From Bacillus pseudomycoides (GTDB taxonomy: Bacteria; Bacillota; Bacilli; Bacillales; Bacillaceae_G), in assembly GCF_002551005.1 (NCBI RefSeq), contig NZ_NVOY01000004.1, forward strand, positions 126,038-190,037: a stretch of 64,000 nt of DNA, read 5' to 3'. The notes beneath the pieces were generated by a model, which saw only the letters and a list, made by a program, of their open reading frames with translations, had not been told where the DNA came from and searched no databases. This document shows, one piece after another, positions 43,029 to 52,587 of the stretch. The position numbers and the translations under genes are program-made. Position 1 is the stretch's first letter. Each line of letters opens with the position of its first letter.

Positions 43029-43424
43029 TTAAATTGGTTTACGACAATTTATTTTCGTATTATCTGGTAAGCGCTTTACAGCTATATTCTTCACAGTCCA
43101 TTCACCATCATCATTTTCAAAGGTAATTATTACTTTTTCAAACGGCGGGAGTTTTTCCCCTCCAACCCCTGGTTCATATTTAATTATTTCAATAGAAGCA
43201 CGGAACAAATATGTACCGCTGTACATTTTTTTTATGCTAACGATTTTCGGACATTCATATGGCTTTTGTTTTCCATAATACTTTTGAATCGCTTCATTTA
43301 TTCTCGGAAACAGCACTGAATAAAGTGCATCTTCTAATAATAACGGTTCATGTTCAGCCAAAAAAGGAGCTGGATTTCCAAGTAAAATGAAGCAGCTTAC
43401 TATAAAACAACATATTTTCTTCAT
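43029..43424 (-). CDS. secreted DUF3888-like protein
   Basis: 131 residues from ATG 43424 (GGAGGAGT upstream). Signal peptide 1-23 (MKKICCFIVSCFILLGNPAP). The mature part has the look of DUF3888 (LLEDALYSVLFPRINEAI, then a beta-sheet domain ending in TVKNIAVKRL). Several paralogues occur in the B. cereus group; function unknown. The gene ends 9 nt before the lysA -35 element. Confidence 0.75.
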   Translation of the reverse strand: MKKICCFIVSCFILLGNPAPFLAEHEPLLLEDALYSVLFPRINEAIQKYYGKQKPYECPKIVSIKKMYSGTYLFRASIEIIKYEPGVGGEKLPPFEKVIITFENDDGEWTVKNIAVKRLPDNTKINCRKPI

Positions 43425-43499
43425 AGTACTCCTCCACTTTTCTATCGATGACATTATTTTATCCAGCTTCCCTTTTTCTACCCAATTATGAGAAAAGCA

Positions 43500-43528
43500 T
43501 CCACAAATTCACTATGTTTTTATATAAT
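43500..43528 (+). promoter_or_regulatory. promoter of the LtaS-type gene
   Basis: -35 TCCACA (43500-43505), 17-bp spacer, -10 TATAAT (43523-43528). Confidence 0.55.
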
Positions 43529-43614
43529 AGTACACATAGCAAAAAAACATCGAAATATGTAACCGGTTATATACAGAAACGAACGGTTACTTGCAGGTAG
43601 TAGGAGGAGCCCAT

Positions 43615-45501
43615 ATGATGCAACGCTTGTTTCCAAAAATACGATTCGCTCTCATAGCAGTCGTCCTATTATGGATCAAAACATATATTGTATACAAATT
43701 AGCTTTTGATATGAAGATCAATAACGCTTTCGAACAAATTATGTTATTCTTTAATCCGTTAGCTTCATTATTGTTATTTTTCGGTTTCGCTTTATTAGCA
43801 ATAAAACATCGAAATCGTATCATTATTAGTATTAGTATGGTGTTATCATTTATTTTATTTGGCAACGCCATGTTTTATGGATTTTACAATGACTTTGTAA
43901 CATTCCCAGTATTATTTCAAACAAATAACATGGCTGATTTAGGAACGAGTATAAAAGAATTATTTACATATAAAACACTTCTTTTATTTGCAGATACCAT
44001 TATTTTAGCCATATTATCTCGGAAATTCCCTAGTTTTTGTGACACAACTCCTCTATCGAGAAAAGAAAAACAAACATTTTTTAGTGGTGTAACAGCAGCA
44101 TTAGCCTTGCAAATGGTTATTTCAGTTATTTATAAACCACAACTCTTTTCACATTCATTTGATCGCCAAACAGTTGTGAAAAATCTTGGCTTATATACAT
44201 ATCATATTTATGATATTGCGCTGCAATCGAAATCGTCCGCTCAGCGTGCCTTCGCAAGTGGTGATAGCTTTTCTGAAATTGATAACTATGTGAAAACAAA
44301 AGATAGACAAGCAAATAAAGATTTGTTCGGCGTGGCAAAAGGAAAAAATGTTATTTTAATCTCCATGGAATCTACGCAAAGTTTTGTCATCAATCAAAAA
44401 ATAAATGGAAAAGAAATTACACCATTTTTAAATGACTTCATTAAAGAAAGCTATTATTTCAATAACTTTTATCATCAAACTGGACAAGGAAAAACATCAG
44501 ACGCCGAATTTATTATTGAAAACTCTTTATATCCGCTTGATCGCGGCTCTGTGTTCTTTACACATGCTAATAATGAATATACAGCCACACCAGAACAATT
44601 AAAAAAACATGGATATTACTCTGCTGTATTTCATTCAAATGATAAAACATTTTGGAACCGTGATTTGATGTATCCTGCACTCGGATATGACCGTTATTTT
44701 AATTTGCAAGACTATGCAAATGCGGAACAAATGTCTGTTGGTTGGGGATTAAAGGATAAAGAATTTTTCGAACAATCTATCCCAAAATTAAAATCTTTAC
44801 CACAGCCGTTCTATACGAAATTCATTACATTAACAAATCATTTTCCATTTTTGCTGCAACCGGAAGATCAATTCATTAATGAATACACTTCAGAAAGCGG
44901 CGTTGTAAATCGGTATTTTCCAACTGTACGTTATACAGATGAAGCATTAAAACATTTTGTTGAACAATTAAAAAAAGAAGGATTATATGATAATTCTATT
45001 ATCATTATTTACGGAGATCATTATGGTATTTCTGAAAACCATAATGCAGCTATGGCCCAATTTTTAGGAAAGGAAACACTCACTCCTTTTGATACGATGC
45101 AGCTCCAAAGAGTGCCGCTCATCATTCACATTCCCGGTCAAAAAGGACAAGTCATTTCAAAAGTTTCTGGGCAAATTGATGTGAAGCCAACACTTCTACA
45201 TTTACTCGGTATAAAAACAAACAATTCTATTGAATTTGGCACAGATTTATTTGAAACAAATGATCAGCCACTTATAGTTATGCGTGACGGAAGCTTCGTA
45301 ACAAATGATTATCTATATACAAAAAATGTATGCTACAACAAAAAAACTGGTGAGCCGACTGATATTTCTATTTGTCAACCGTATATTGAAAAAGTAAAAA
45401 CAGAACTAAGTTACTCTGATAAACTCATTTACGGCGATTTATTACGATTTGATTCGCATAATCAATATAAGACTGGTACGATGACAACCAAATTTGAATA
45501 A
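43615..45501 (+). CDS. LTA synthase family (LtaS-type) sulfatase-fold enzyme
   Basis: 628 residues from ATG 43615 (AGGAGGAG 5-7 nt upstream). Five membrane helices (about 10-180), then an extracellular sulfatase-like domain with metal Glu252 (LISMEST) and catalytic Thr294 in GQGKTSDAEF, close to S. aureus LtaS Glu255/Thr300, and YGDHYG further on. Transfers glycerol-phosphate from phosphatidylglycerol onto lipoteichoic acid or a primer. Bacilli carry several paralogues, so I do not assign which one. Followed by a good terminator. Confidence 0.9.
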   Translation: MMQRLFPKIRFALIAVVLLWIKTYIVYKLAFDMKINNAFEQIMLFFNPLASLLLFFGFALLAIKHRNRIIISISMVLSFILFGNAMFYGFYNDFVTFPVLFQTNNMADLGTSIKELFTYKTLLLFADTIILAILSRKFPSFCDTTPLSRKEKQTFFSGVTAALALQMVISVIYKPQLFSHSFDRQTVVKNLGLYTYHIYDIALQSKSSAQRAFASGDSFSEIDNYVKTKDRQANKDLFGVAKGKNVILISMESTQSFVINQKINGKEITPFLNDFIKESYYFNNFYHQTGQGKTSDAEFIIENSLYPLDRGSVFFTHANNEYTATPEQLKKHGYYSAVFHSNDKTFWNRDLMYPALGYDRYFNLQDYANAEQMSVGWGLKDKEFFEQSIPKLKSLPQPFYTKFITLTNHFPFLLQPEDQFINEYTSESGVVNRYFPTVRYTDEALKHFVEQLKKEGLYDNSIIIIYGDHYGISENHNAAMAQFLGKETLTPFDTMQLQRVPLIIHIPGQKGQVISKVSGQIDVKPTLLHLLGIKTNNSIEFGTDLFETNDQPLIVMRDGSFVTNDYLYTKNVCYNKKTGEPTDISICQPYIEKVKTELSYSDKLIYGDLLRFDSHNQYKTGTMTTKFE

Positions 45502-45502
45502 G

Positions 45503-45541
45503 AAAATGAACCTCGAACAATGACGATTCGAGGTTCATTAT
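45503..45541 (+). terminator. terminator
   Basis: AATGAACCTCGAA / TTCGAGGTTCATT, then AT-rich sequence. Confidence 0.75.
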
Positions 45542-45559
45542 ATATATACAAGTAAAAAG

Positions 45560-45712
45560 ACACCCACCCTTTCTGTTTCGGGGGGACGAGAGCATCTGGC
45601 CACGTATAGAAACGGTCAGAACCTTGTCCTGCCACATGCAAAATTTAAAACAAAAGGAGAAGCCATGTCGTATTACACATAGTAGCCACTTATACACCGA
45701 AAAAATAATATA
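45560..45712 (-). repeat. bcr1-like repeat, copy 9
   Basis: Minus-strand copy: GACGAGAGCATCTGGCCAC, ATAGAAACGGTCAG, CCTGCCACATGCAAAATTTA, CATAGTAGCCACTTATA. It fills the space between the ltaS-type gene and pssA; otherwise that gap (45502-45913) holds only the pssA promoter region. Confidence 0.78.
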
Positions 45713-45913
45713 TAATATGATAGCTTTGAATGAAACAAATGAAGCAGCAATTACAGTTATTTCTTTTGGGCTTACAACAAATAAAAAATACGCTAAAATC
45801 TTTCTCAAAATGAAGATTTTTTTCGACGAGCATAGGAAATTTATGTTATGATAAAAAAGATAAACTTTCATAAACTAATCAAGAATCTATAATAGAAAGC
45901 AAGGGATCAGATT

Positions 45914-46618
45914 TTGTACAGAGCAGCCATTCCAAACTTATTTACGCTCGGAAATTTATATAGTGGATTTCTATCCATCGGCTACGCTTCATTAGGATAC
46001 TACAAATCAGCGGCAATTTTAGTTTTAATCGGAATGATGCTAGATAGCCTCGATGGAAGGATTGCACGCCTACTTCGCGTCGATTCACAGCTCGGAAAAG
46101 AACTTGATTCATTAGCAGACGTAGTTACATTTGGTGCTGCACCCGCAGTATTGATGTATTACACATCCTTCTCTAATTACGGTATTATCGGATTATACAT
46201 AGCAGGACTTTTCCCTCTATTTGGAGCATACAGATTAGCTCGCTTCAATGTAACACCATCATCAACATCTATGAAATACTTTACTGGTGTACCAATTACA
46301 GCTGCAGGTGGCCTTGTTGCTTTCCTTACTTTATTTTCACATGTGATTCCAAAAATTGTACTCATTACAGTATTCGTGACATTCGCTTTTCTTATGGTTA
46401 GTCGTATTCGTATTCCAAGCATGAAAGATGTACCGATTCCAAAATATAGTATTATCGTGACACTCTTTTTAGTCGGAATCATTTATACGATGTACAAAAC
46501 GAGCTTCGGTAATATTTCAGTGTTTTTATTTATTGCTATTCCGCTCTATATTTTGTATATGCTATCTCAATTTCTTAGACAACGCCCGTCACAAAAAAAG
46601 CGAGCAAACAAAGAATAA
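45914..46618 (+). CDS. pssA: CDP-diacylglycerol-serine O-phosphatidyltransferase PssA
   Basis: 234 residues with a TTG start at 45914 behind AAGGGA. CDP-alcohol phosphotransferase motif DSLDGRIARLL...GKELDSLAD (about 46-71) with all catalytic Asp residues, and about seven membrane helices. Makes phosphatidylserine, precursor of phosphatidylethanolamine. No psd decarboxylase gene is adjacent in this window. The Lys/Arg-rich tail is cytoplasmic. Confidence 0.92.
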   Translation: MYRAAIPNLFTLGNLYSGFLSIGYASLGYYKSAAILVLIGMMLDSLDGRIARLLRVDSQLGKELDSLADVVTFGAAPAVLMYYTSFSNYGIIGLYIAGLFPLFGAYRLARFNVTPSSTSMKYFTGVPITAAGGLVAFLTLFSHVIPKIVLITVFVTFAFLMVSRIRIPSMKDVPIPKYSIIVTLFLVGIIYTMYKTSFGNISVFLFIAIPLYILYMLSQFLRQRPSQKKRANKE

Positions 46619-46657
46619 AACAGAAACCTTCCTAATTATAAGGAAGGTTTCTGTTTT
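46617..46657. terminator. bidirectional terminator
   Basis: AAAACAGAAACCTTCCT / AGGAAGGTTTCTGTTTT between pssA and the convergent dehydrogenase gene. Confidence 0.85.
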
Positions 46658-47627
46658 ATTTCGTCACAAGTTCTTTTTTATATACTGGTGTTAATGGTTC
46701 ATTTCCTTCTAACACTGCTAAAATATTGCGCACTGCCATTTCTGCCATTGCATCGCGCGTCTCAATCGTTGCGTTTCCAATATGCGGTGTTAACACAACA
46801 TTTGTTAATTCTTTTAATCTCTCTGTAATTTTCGGTTCAAATTCAAAGACATCAAGCGCCGCTCCTTCAATTTCCTTTCTTTCTAATGCAATTGCAAGCG
46901 CTTCTTCATTCATAATGGGACCACGTGCCGCATTAATAATGTAAGCCGTTTTTTTCATTAGTCTAAACTGTTCTTCAGCAATCATGTGATGTAACTTCGG
47001 ATTATATGCACAGTTAATCGTAACAAAATCCGCTGTTTGTAATAGTTCTTCTAGCGTTACATATGTTGCCCCTAATTCTTGCTCCGCCTCATATTTACGA
47101 CTTGGTCCTGTATACACAATGTTCATCCCAAAGGCTTTCGCTCGCCTAGCTACCGCCTTTCCGATTTCTCCTAGACCAATAATGCCAATCGTTTTCCCGT
47201 ATACTTCACGTCCTAAGAAAAAGAGCGGCGCCCAGCCATTAAAACCGACTGTACGACATAGTGTATCTCCTTCTGGAATACGGCGCGCTGCCGCTAACAG
47301 AATTGCAAAGGTTAGCTCTGCTGTTGCCTCTGTGGAAACTTTCGGTGTATTCGTAACCGCTATATCCTTTTCCACTGCATATTTATAATCAATATTCTCA
47401 TATCCAGCTCCGTAGTTTGCAATAATTTTTAAATGCGGTGCTGCATCGATAACTTCTTTCGGAACTTTTGTTGAAAGTAAGCTTAATAATGCATCCTTAT
47501 CTGTTACCCTTGCTACTAGCTCTTCTGTGCCAATCAATTCTTCTTTATCATACATTTCCACTTCATGATCTCGTAACAATTGTAGTCCGATTTCTGGAAT
47601 TTTTCCTGCTATTAAAATTTTCGCCAT
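46656..47627 (-). CDS. D-2-hydroxyacid dehydrogenase (glyoxylate/hydroxypyruvate reductase type)
   Basis: 323 residues. NAD-binding IGLGEIGKAVARRAKAFG (about 150-167), catalytic Arg in NAARGPIMNE, Glu in EFEPKITERL, and His in LTPHIGNAT (about 283). Good match to the glyoxylate/hydroxypyruvate/2-ketogluconate reductase branch, but the substrate cannot be read from sequence. Single gene sharing a terminator with pssA. Confidence 0.88.
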   Translation of the reverse strand: MAKILIAGKIPEIGLQLLRDHEVEMYDKEELIGTEELVARVTDKDALLSLLSTKVPKEVIDAAPHLKIIANYGAGYENIDYKYAVEKDIAVTNTPKVSTEATAELTFAILLAAARRIPEGDTLCRTVGFNGWAPLFFLGREVYGKTIGIIGLGEIGKAVARRAKAFGMNIVYTGPSRKYEAEQELGATYVTLEELLQTADFVTINCAYNPKLHHMIAEEQFRLMKKTAYIINAARGPIMNEEALAIALERKEIEGAALDVFEFEPKITERLKELTNVVLTPHIGNATIETRDAMAEMAVRNILAVLEGNEPLTPVYKKELVTK

Positions 47628-47784
47628 GTTTAAGCATCCTTTCTTTTTTACATAAAAATATGCTCATTCAATATTATTGTAAAAAATTCCGCCGAAAAAA
47701 GACAAGGAATTTGATTACATTATCACTCTTCTTTACAAAATCGTGAAAAAGAGGCTGAATACATTCAGCCTCTCACTACTATAT

Positions 47785-47968
47785 ATCCATTTTAATTTTC
47801 GACATTTAAGTCGCTGCTATGCAGAAGTTAACATGGCCGCGACTTGCTTCCTTCTTTTGTTATAAACCTTGCATGTGACAGAAAAAGGCCCTGACCGCTT
47901 CTATGCATGGCCAGATGCTCTCGCCCACCTAAAAAGAAAGAGGGTTTTCAGGTCTAATTTGTATTTAT
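47785..47968 (+). repeat. bcr1-like repeat, copy 10
   Basis: Full-length plus-strand copy: GACATTTAAGTCGCTGCTAT, TATAAACCTTGCATGTGACA, CCCTGACCGCTTCTATGC, GGCCAGATGCTCTCGCCC, ACCTAAAAAGAAAGAGGG. It fills the gap 47628-47986 apart from promoter sequence of the dehydrogenase. Confidence 0.82.
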
Positions 47969-47986
47969 ATAGAAGTTTGTTTCACT

Positions 47987-48145
47987 TTATTTATCTCTTC
48001 CTTGTTCTAGCTTCACATCAATTGTTCCTTCTGCTACTGTATCACTTATTTGTTCTTGTATAACCGATTGCTCTGATTGATCTTTTTGTTGAGCATTACT
48101 CTCATTTGTTAACTTCCCAGTATCTTTATATTGTTGTTTCGCCAT
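47987..48145 (-). CDS. small hydrophilic protein (DUF4025/YozQ-like)
   Basis: 52 residues, ATG 48145 with AAAGGAGG 8 nt upstream. Gln/Lys/Asp-rich, no hydrophobic segment: MAKQQYKDTGKLTNESNAQQ at the start, and EQISDTVAEGTIDVKLE near the end, which resembles DUF4025 (YozQ) proteins. A spore or stress role is possible but not shown. Confidence 0.7.
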   Translation of the reverse strand: MAKQQYKDTGKLTNESNAQQKDQSEQSVIQEQISDTVAEGTIDVKLEQGRDK

Positions 48146-48184
48146 AAGACAAACCTCCTTTTTTATTCAACGTTAGTGTAAACA

Positions 48185-48257
48185 AAGAAGGGGGTTTTCA
48201 TCCCGCTATTCACGGGCAGTAAGTCCCCACCAATTCAAGATGGAAGTTTCACTTTAT
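48185..48257 (+). repeat. second repeat family, copy D (short form)
   Basis: CATCCCGCTATTCACGGGCAG, TAAGTCCCCACCAATTC and AAGATGGAAGTTTCACTTTAT; the hisJ stop codon lies at its end. Part of the middle seen in copies A and B is missing. Confidence 0.7.
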
Positions 48258-49276
48258 CACAAAACATTCTCTTTTACATATTCAAGCGGTTTCATGCTTC
48301 GAATTCTTTTTTCAAATGTTGCTATATGCGTAACACCGTGATTACGAAGCGATTCTATATTTTCTTGTACGTAACTTCCTAAATCATTCGGAAAATGTGC
48401 ATCAGACGAGATAGTAATCGGAACACCATAATGTACTAAACGCTGTAAAAACAAAGGACTCGGACACATTTCTCTTACAGGATATCGATAATATAATCCA
48501 GCATTTACTTCCGTAGCTGTATTCGTTTCAATCAAAGCTTTCGCAACTGTTTCGTAATATGGTAATTGCTCATTTTCATCTATGCGATAATTAAACACTT
48601 TTATATTATCTAAATGTGCAACAATATCAAATAAGCCAGAACGTATTGCTTTTTCTAACGTTTGAAAAAATGCATGATATAACGCATGTAAATCATGCTG
48701 TCTAAAATAATTGTCTGTATCCGGGTTATCAAATCCCCATCCATTTATAAAATGAACAGAACCAATCACATAATCCCAATTTCCTAATGCTAATAACTTT
48801 TTCAGTTCTTCTTCTCCGCCTATGAAATAATCTGCTTCTATCCCAAGTCGTAATGTCACGCCTCGTTTTCTCCATCTTTCTTTCGCATCTTCAATTGCTC
48901 TTGTGAAATTTGCAATTGATTCTACTCTCACCTGATTGAGCCATTCTTTTTGCAAATGTCCAAGTTCTGTATCACTAATATCGACATAGCGCTCATAGTA
49001 TTCCTTAGCTTCGTAAAAACGATATAAGTGGTCAACTATTCCAACTTCCCGTATTCCTTTGCGCACTGCTTCCTCTAAATATAAATCAATCCACTCCTGT
49101 GAAAATGCGCCTTCCTTTACACGCTTTTGCAAACGTTCCCCAGCTTTTAAGATCCATTCCATTGAATGTTTCTCTTCTTCAATCGGTGTAAAATACTCGA
49201 GCGCTTCATTTGTGCGAGATAACCACCGCATTGAATACGGTCCTTCTTCTAAATGAAGGTGATAATCTACTCTCAT
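48257..49276 (-). CDS. hisJ: PHP-domain histidinol-phosphatase family protein
   Basis: 339 residues. PHP metal-binding motifs in order: DYHLHLEEG (4-12), GIVDHLYRF (about 78-86), GSVHFINGW (about 170), DIVAHLDNIKVF, and SSDAHFPNDLG. Last gene of the his operon, 12 nt after hisE. Place and fold support L-histidinol phosphate hydrolysis; at 339 residues it is longer than the usual about 265-residue HisJ/HisK because of an insertion in the N-terminal third, so a related phosphoesterase role is possible. Confidence 0.8.
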   Translation of the reverse strand: MRVDYHLHLEEGPYSMRWLSRTNEALEYFTPIEEEKHSMEWILKAGERLQKRVKEGAFSQEWIDLYLEEAVRKGIREVGIVDHLYRFYEAKEYYERYVDISDTELGHLQKEWLNQVRVESIANFTRAIEDAKERWRKRGVTLRLGIEADYFIGGEEELKKLLALGNWDYVIGSVHFINGWGFDNPDTDNYFRQHDLHALYHAFFQTLEKAIRSGLFDIVAHLDNIKVFNYRIDENEQLPYYETVAKALIETNTATEVNAGLYYRYPVREMCPSPLFLQRLVHYGVPITISSDAHFPNDLGSYVQENIESLRNHGVTHIATFEKRIRSMKPLEYVKENVL

Positions 49277-49288
49277 TTTTCTCCCCTC

Positions 49289-49612
49289 CTATAAGGCATC
49301 AATGTCTTTTCGTTCGCCCACTTTTGATAATTGACCTTGCCGTTTTTGTAATTCTTCAGTTATCTCTTGTATTGAGACATTTTTTTCTACGAGTAATACT
49401 AAGCAATGATACGTAAGATCTGTAACTTCTTTTATCAGCTCGTCTTTTGTATTATTTTTCGCTGCAATGATAACTTCCGTACATTCTTCTCCTAACTTCT
49501 TTAATATTTTATCTTCTCCTTTTGTAAATAAGTAATTTGTATACGACTCAGAAACAGGATTATCTTTTCGCCGCTCAATCGTTTCATACAACTGTTGCAA
49601 CACATCGTTCAT
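49289..49612 (-). CDS. hisE: phosphoribosyl-ATP diphosphatase HisE
   Basis: 107 residues, MazG-like helical fold with the motif [15 protein letters not shown] and [13 protein letters not shown]. Removes pyrophosphate from PR-ATP. Here separate from hisI, although in many bacteria the two are fused. ATG behind GGGGG. Confidence 0.95.
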   Translation of the reverse strand: MNDVLQQLYETIERRKDNPVSESYTNYLFTKGEDKILKKLGEECTEVIIAAKNNTKDELIKEVTDLTYHCLVLLVEKNVSIQEITEELQKRQGQLSKVGERKDIDAL

Positions 49613-49625
49613 GTTCTTGTCCCCC

Positions 49626-49931
49626 TTATAGCACCTTATTATGAAAACATGATTTTTCTCCTGTATGACAAGCTACACCTATCTGCTGGACAACTACCAT
49701 AATCGCATCTTGATCGCAATCTAAATATAGTGATTTGACGTGCTGAATATGTCCTGATGTTTCCCCCTTATTCCACAAACCTCTTCGTGAGCGCGAATAA
49801 AACCACGTCGTTTTTGTATCTACTGTTTTCTCATACGCTTCTTCATTCATGTAAGCTAACATCAATATGTCTTTTGTCCCCTCTTCAATCACAACAGCTG
49901 GTAATAACCCTTTTGAAAAATCTGGTTTCAA
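49626..49931 (-). CDS. hisI: phosphoribosyl-AMP cyclohydrolase HisI
   Basis: 101 residues, TTG start at 49931 overlapping the hisF stop (TTTTGA). Zinc-binding and catalytic motifs [23 protein letters not shown] and [12 protein letters not shown] (about 90-101). Opens the ring of PR-AMP. Confidence 0.95.
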   Translation of the reverse strand: MKPDFSKGLLPAVVIEEGTKDILMLAYMNEEAYEKTVDTKTTWFYSRSRRGLWNKGETSGHIQHVKSLYLDCDQDAIMVVVQQIGVACHTGEKSCFHNKVL

Positions 49932-50686
49932 AATCTCACCTCAATTTTCGCTTTTTGCAACTTTTGTTTCGTTTCTTGAATCGTTGCCTCGCCGTAATGA
50001 AAAATGGAAGCTGCTAATGCGGCATTTGCCGATGTTCGCTGAAAAACCTCTGCAATATGTTCAATGGATCCACATCCCCCCGAAGCAATCACCGGAATAC
50101 CAACCGCTTTTGAAACTGTTTCTGTTAACAATAAATCATAGCCATCTTTTGTTCCATCAGCATCCATGCTCGTTAACAGTAATTCACCAGCCCCTAGGCG
50201 TTCCACGCGCTTTGCCCATTCAACTACATCCATTCCTGTATCAATGCGGCCGCCATTTACATACACATTCCATTTGTTTTCTCCACTCTTCTTAGCATCA
50301 ATTGCAACAACTATACATTGAGAGCCAAATTGCTCTGCTCCTTCTTCAATTAATGCCAGCCTTTTCACTGCCGCTGAGTTTAATGAAACTTTATCTGCGC
50401 CTGCCCGAAGTAATCCATACATATCTTGAACAGTGGTGATCCCGCCGCCAACTGTAAGAGGAATAAATACTTGAGATGCTGTGCGTTCTACGACATCAAT
50501 CATCGTTTTCCTATCTTCGTACGTTGCCGTAATATCTAAAAATACAAGCTCATCCGCACCTGCTTCGTTGTATGCAGCAGCGATTGCAACAGGATCCCCA
50601 ACATCTTGTATTCCTACAAAATTTACTCCTTTTACAACACGACCATTTTTCACATCTAAACAAGGAATAATTCGCTTCGTTAACAT
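49928..50686 (-). CDS. hisF: imidazole glycerol phosphate synthase subunit HisF
   Basis: 252 residues, beta/alpha barrel. N-terminal [17 protein letters not shown] with catalytic Asp11, second catalytic Asp in [13 protein letters not shown] (about 130), phosphate loops VGGGI and ASGGCG. Partner of HisH; overlaps hisA by 7 nt and hisI by 4 nt. Confidence 0.96.
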   Translation of the reverse strand: MLTKRIIPCLDVKNGRVVKGVNFVGIQDVGDPVAIAAAYNEAGADELVFLDITATYEDRKTMIDVVERTASQVFIPLTVGGGITTVQDMYGLLRAGADKVSLNSAAVKRLALIEEGAEQFGSQCIVVAIDAKKSGENKWNVYVNGGRIDTGMDVVEWAKRVERLGAGELLLTSMDADGTKDGYDLLLTETVSKAVGIPVIASGGCGSIEHIAEVFQRTSANAALAASIFHYGEATIQETKQKLQKAKIEVRF

Positions 50687-51399
50687 GCCCCTGTCACCTG
50701 CAATGCTTCTTCTAACATAACTTTTTTATCATATAGTGCTTTCCCTATAATCACGCCGTACAAGTTCATATTCTGTAACTTCTCAACATCAGCAAGAGAA
50801 CTCACACCACCAGAAGCAACAATTTGAAGCGAAACCTCATCTTTCAATTTTTGTAATTGTTCGAAATTTGGACCAGCAAGAGTTCCATCTTTAGAAATGT
50901 CAGTAAAAACAAGTGTCTGTACACCTACTTCCTCCATTTCCTTTGCTAATTGTACATAAGGCGTTTCAGATATATCTAGCCATCCTCGCGTTGCTACATA
51001 TCCATTTTTCGCATCAATTCCAACGATAATTTTGTCGCCGTATAAACGAACTGCCTCTTCTAAAAATGTACGATCATACAATGCCACCGTTCCAAGAATT
51101 ACTTTCATCACTCCAACTGATAAAAGTGTTTCGATCCCAGCAATCGAACGAATCCCTCCTCCAACTTGCACTGGAATGCGTACTGCTTTGCAAATGTCTT
51201 CAATAACAGAAAAATTCTCTGAACGACCGGCAACTGCACCGTCTAAATCGACAAGGTGCAATGCACGTGCACCTTGTTGTTCAAATAATAACGCCTGATC
51301 AACAGGGTTTTCATTCATTACTGTTTCTTGTTGAAATTTCCCTTGATATAACCGAACGCAACGACCATTTTTCAAATCAATAGCTGGGAAGACCTTCAT
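50680..51399 (-). CDS. hisA: phosphoribosylformimino-AICAR isomerase HisA
   Basis: 239 residues, barrel like HisF. Catalytic Asp8 in [14 protein letters not shown] and Asp in [14 protein letters not shown] (about 129), phosphate loops VGGGIRS and ASGGVSS. ATG overlaps the hisH stop as ATGA. Confidence 0.96.
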   Translation of the reverse strand: MKVFPAIDLKNGRCVRLYQGKFQQETVMNENPVDQALLFEQQGARALHLVDLDGAVAGRSENFSVIEDICKAVRIPVQVGGGIRSIAGIETLLSVGVMKVILGTVALYDRTFLEEAVRLYGDKIIVGIDAKNGYVATRGWLDISETPYVQLAKEMEEVGVQTLVFTDISKDGTLAGPNFEQLQKLKDEVSLQIVASGGVSSLADVEKLQNMNLYGVIIGKALYDKKVMLEEALQVTGAC

Positions 51400-52001
51400 G
51401 CCTTGATAACCTCCTTAAAATTTCGTAATATTTGAATTCCTATTTCTCCACTTTTTTCAGGGTGAAACTGAGCTCCGAATACATTTTCTTTTGCAACAAG
51501 CCCTGGCACGAAAACACCGTACTCACTCCCACCAACTACAACTTCAATTGGACATTCTACATAATAAGAATGAACATAATAAACAAAGGGCTCTTCCTCT
51601 ATTTCATTCCATAAAGAATGGTCCTTTTTCTTTTGCAGCTGATTCCATCCCATATGGGGAATTTTATACGGCACATTTAATTTCCTTACTCTTCCTGGCA
51701 GCAAACCTAACCCTTTCGTTCTCTCAATCTCTTCACTTTCTTCAAATAAAAGCTGCATGCCTAAACAAATTCCCAAAAGCGGTTTTCCTGTATGAGCAAC
51801 CTTTTGTATAACAGAAATAAGTCCTTTTTCTTGTAAACAGCGCATCGCTCTTGGAAATGCACCAACTCCTGGCAAAATAACACCATTGCTATTTACAATT
51901 CTTTTTGCTTCATCTGTTACAACATACGTTGCACCAATATGCTTTAATGCTTGCTCGACACTTCGAATATTGCCCATTCCATAATCTACAATTGCAATCA
52001 A
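51396..52001 (-). CDS. hisH: imidazole glycerol phosphate synthase subunit HisH
   Basis: 201 residues, class I glutamine amidotransferase, TTG start at 52001 directly after hisB. Catalytic Cys in [12 protein letters not shown] (about 79), His and Glu in [11 protein letters not shown] (about 179-183), oxyanion strand LPGVGAF. Supplies ammonia to HisF. Confidence 0.95.
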   Translation of the reverse strand: MIAIVDYGMGNIRSVEQALKHIGATYVVTDEAKRIVNSNGVILPGVGAFPRAMRCLQEKGLISVIQKVAHTGKPLLGICLGMQLLFEESEEIERTKGLGLLPGRVRKLNVPYKIPHMGWNQLQKKKDHSLWNEIEEEPFVYYVHSYYVECPIEVVVGGSEYGVFVPGLVAKENVFGAQFHPEKSGEIGIQILRNFKEVIKA

Positions 52002-52002
52002 A

Positions 52003-52587
52003 TTACAACAGTCCTTTCGTAGAATTTACCCCGACAATTTTTTCATTTTTCTCGGTAGCCTCACAGAGTGCACGTCCAAATGCTTTAAAGAGCGCTTCAA
52101 TTTTGTGATGCGTGTTGCTTCCATATAAAGCACGTACATGTAATGTTATGTTCGCTGTATGAGCAACTGCACGAAAAAATTCTTCTGCTAGCTCTGTATC
52201 AAAGTCACCAAGTTTGGGATTTGTAAATTCACCATCAAATACGAGATACGACCTTCCGCTTATATCAACCGTAACAAACCCTAATGCTTCATCCATTGGT
52301 ACATAAGCTGTACCGTAACGGTTAATTCCCGCTTTATCACCAAGTGCTTCTTTCAAACAACTTCCCAGAACAATCCCAACATCTTCTACTGTATGATGGG
52401 CATCAATATGCACATCACCATCAGCTTCAATTTGCAATCCAAAACGACCATGCTTTGCAAATAAAGTCAACATATGATCAAAAAAACCAACTCCTGTTTG
52501 AATTGAAATTTCTTGATTCCCATCTAATTGCAGTGCTACAGAAATTTTTGTTTCTGTTGTATTTCTCGTTTGTTTTGCAGCGCGCAT
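52003..52587 (-). CDS. hisB: imidazoleglycerol-phosphate dehydratase HisB
   Basis: 194 residues from ATG 52587 (hisD stop overlaps as TGATG). Monofunctional HisB with manganese motifs [26 protein letters not shown], and the repeated [24 protein letters not shown] half. No fused phosphatase, consistent with the separate PHP phosphatase gene. Confidence 0.95.
   Translation of the reverse strand: MRAAKQTRNTTETKISVALQLDGNQEISIQTGVGFFDHMLTLFAKHGRFGLQIEADGDVHIDAHHTVEDVGIVLGSCLKEALGDKAGINRYGTAYVPMDEALGFVTVDISGRSYLVFDGEFTNPKLGDFDTELAEEFFRAVAHTANITLHVRALYGSNTHHKIEALFKAFGRALCEATEKNEKIVGVNSTKGLL

Noticed and set aside
45624-45851. 75-codon plus-strand open frame before pssA
   Set aside because: Half of it is bcr1-like copy 9 and it has no coding-like composition; the AAAAGGAGAAGCC before its ATG is part of the repeat.
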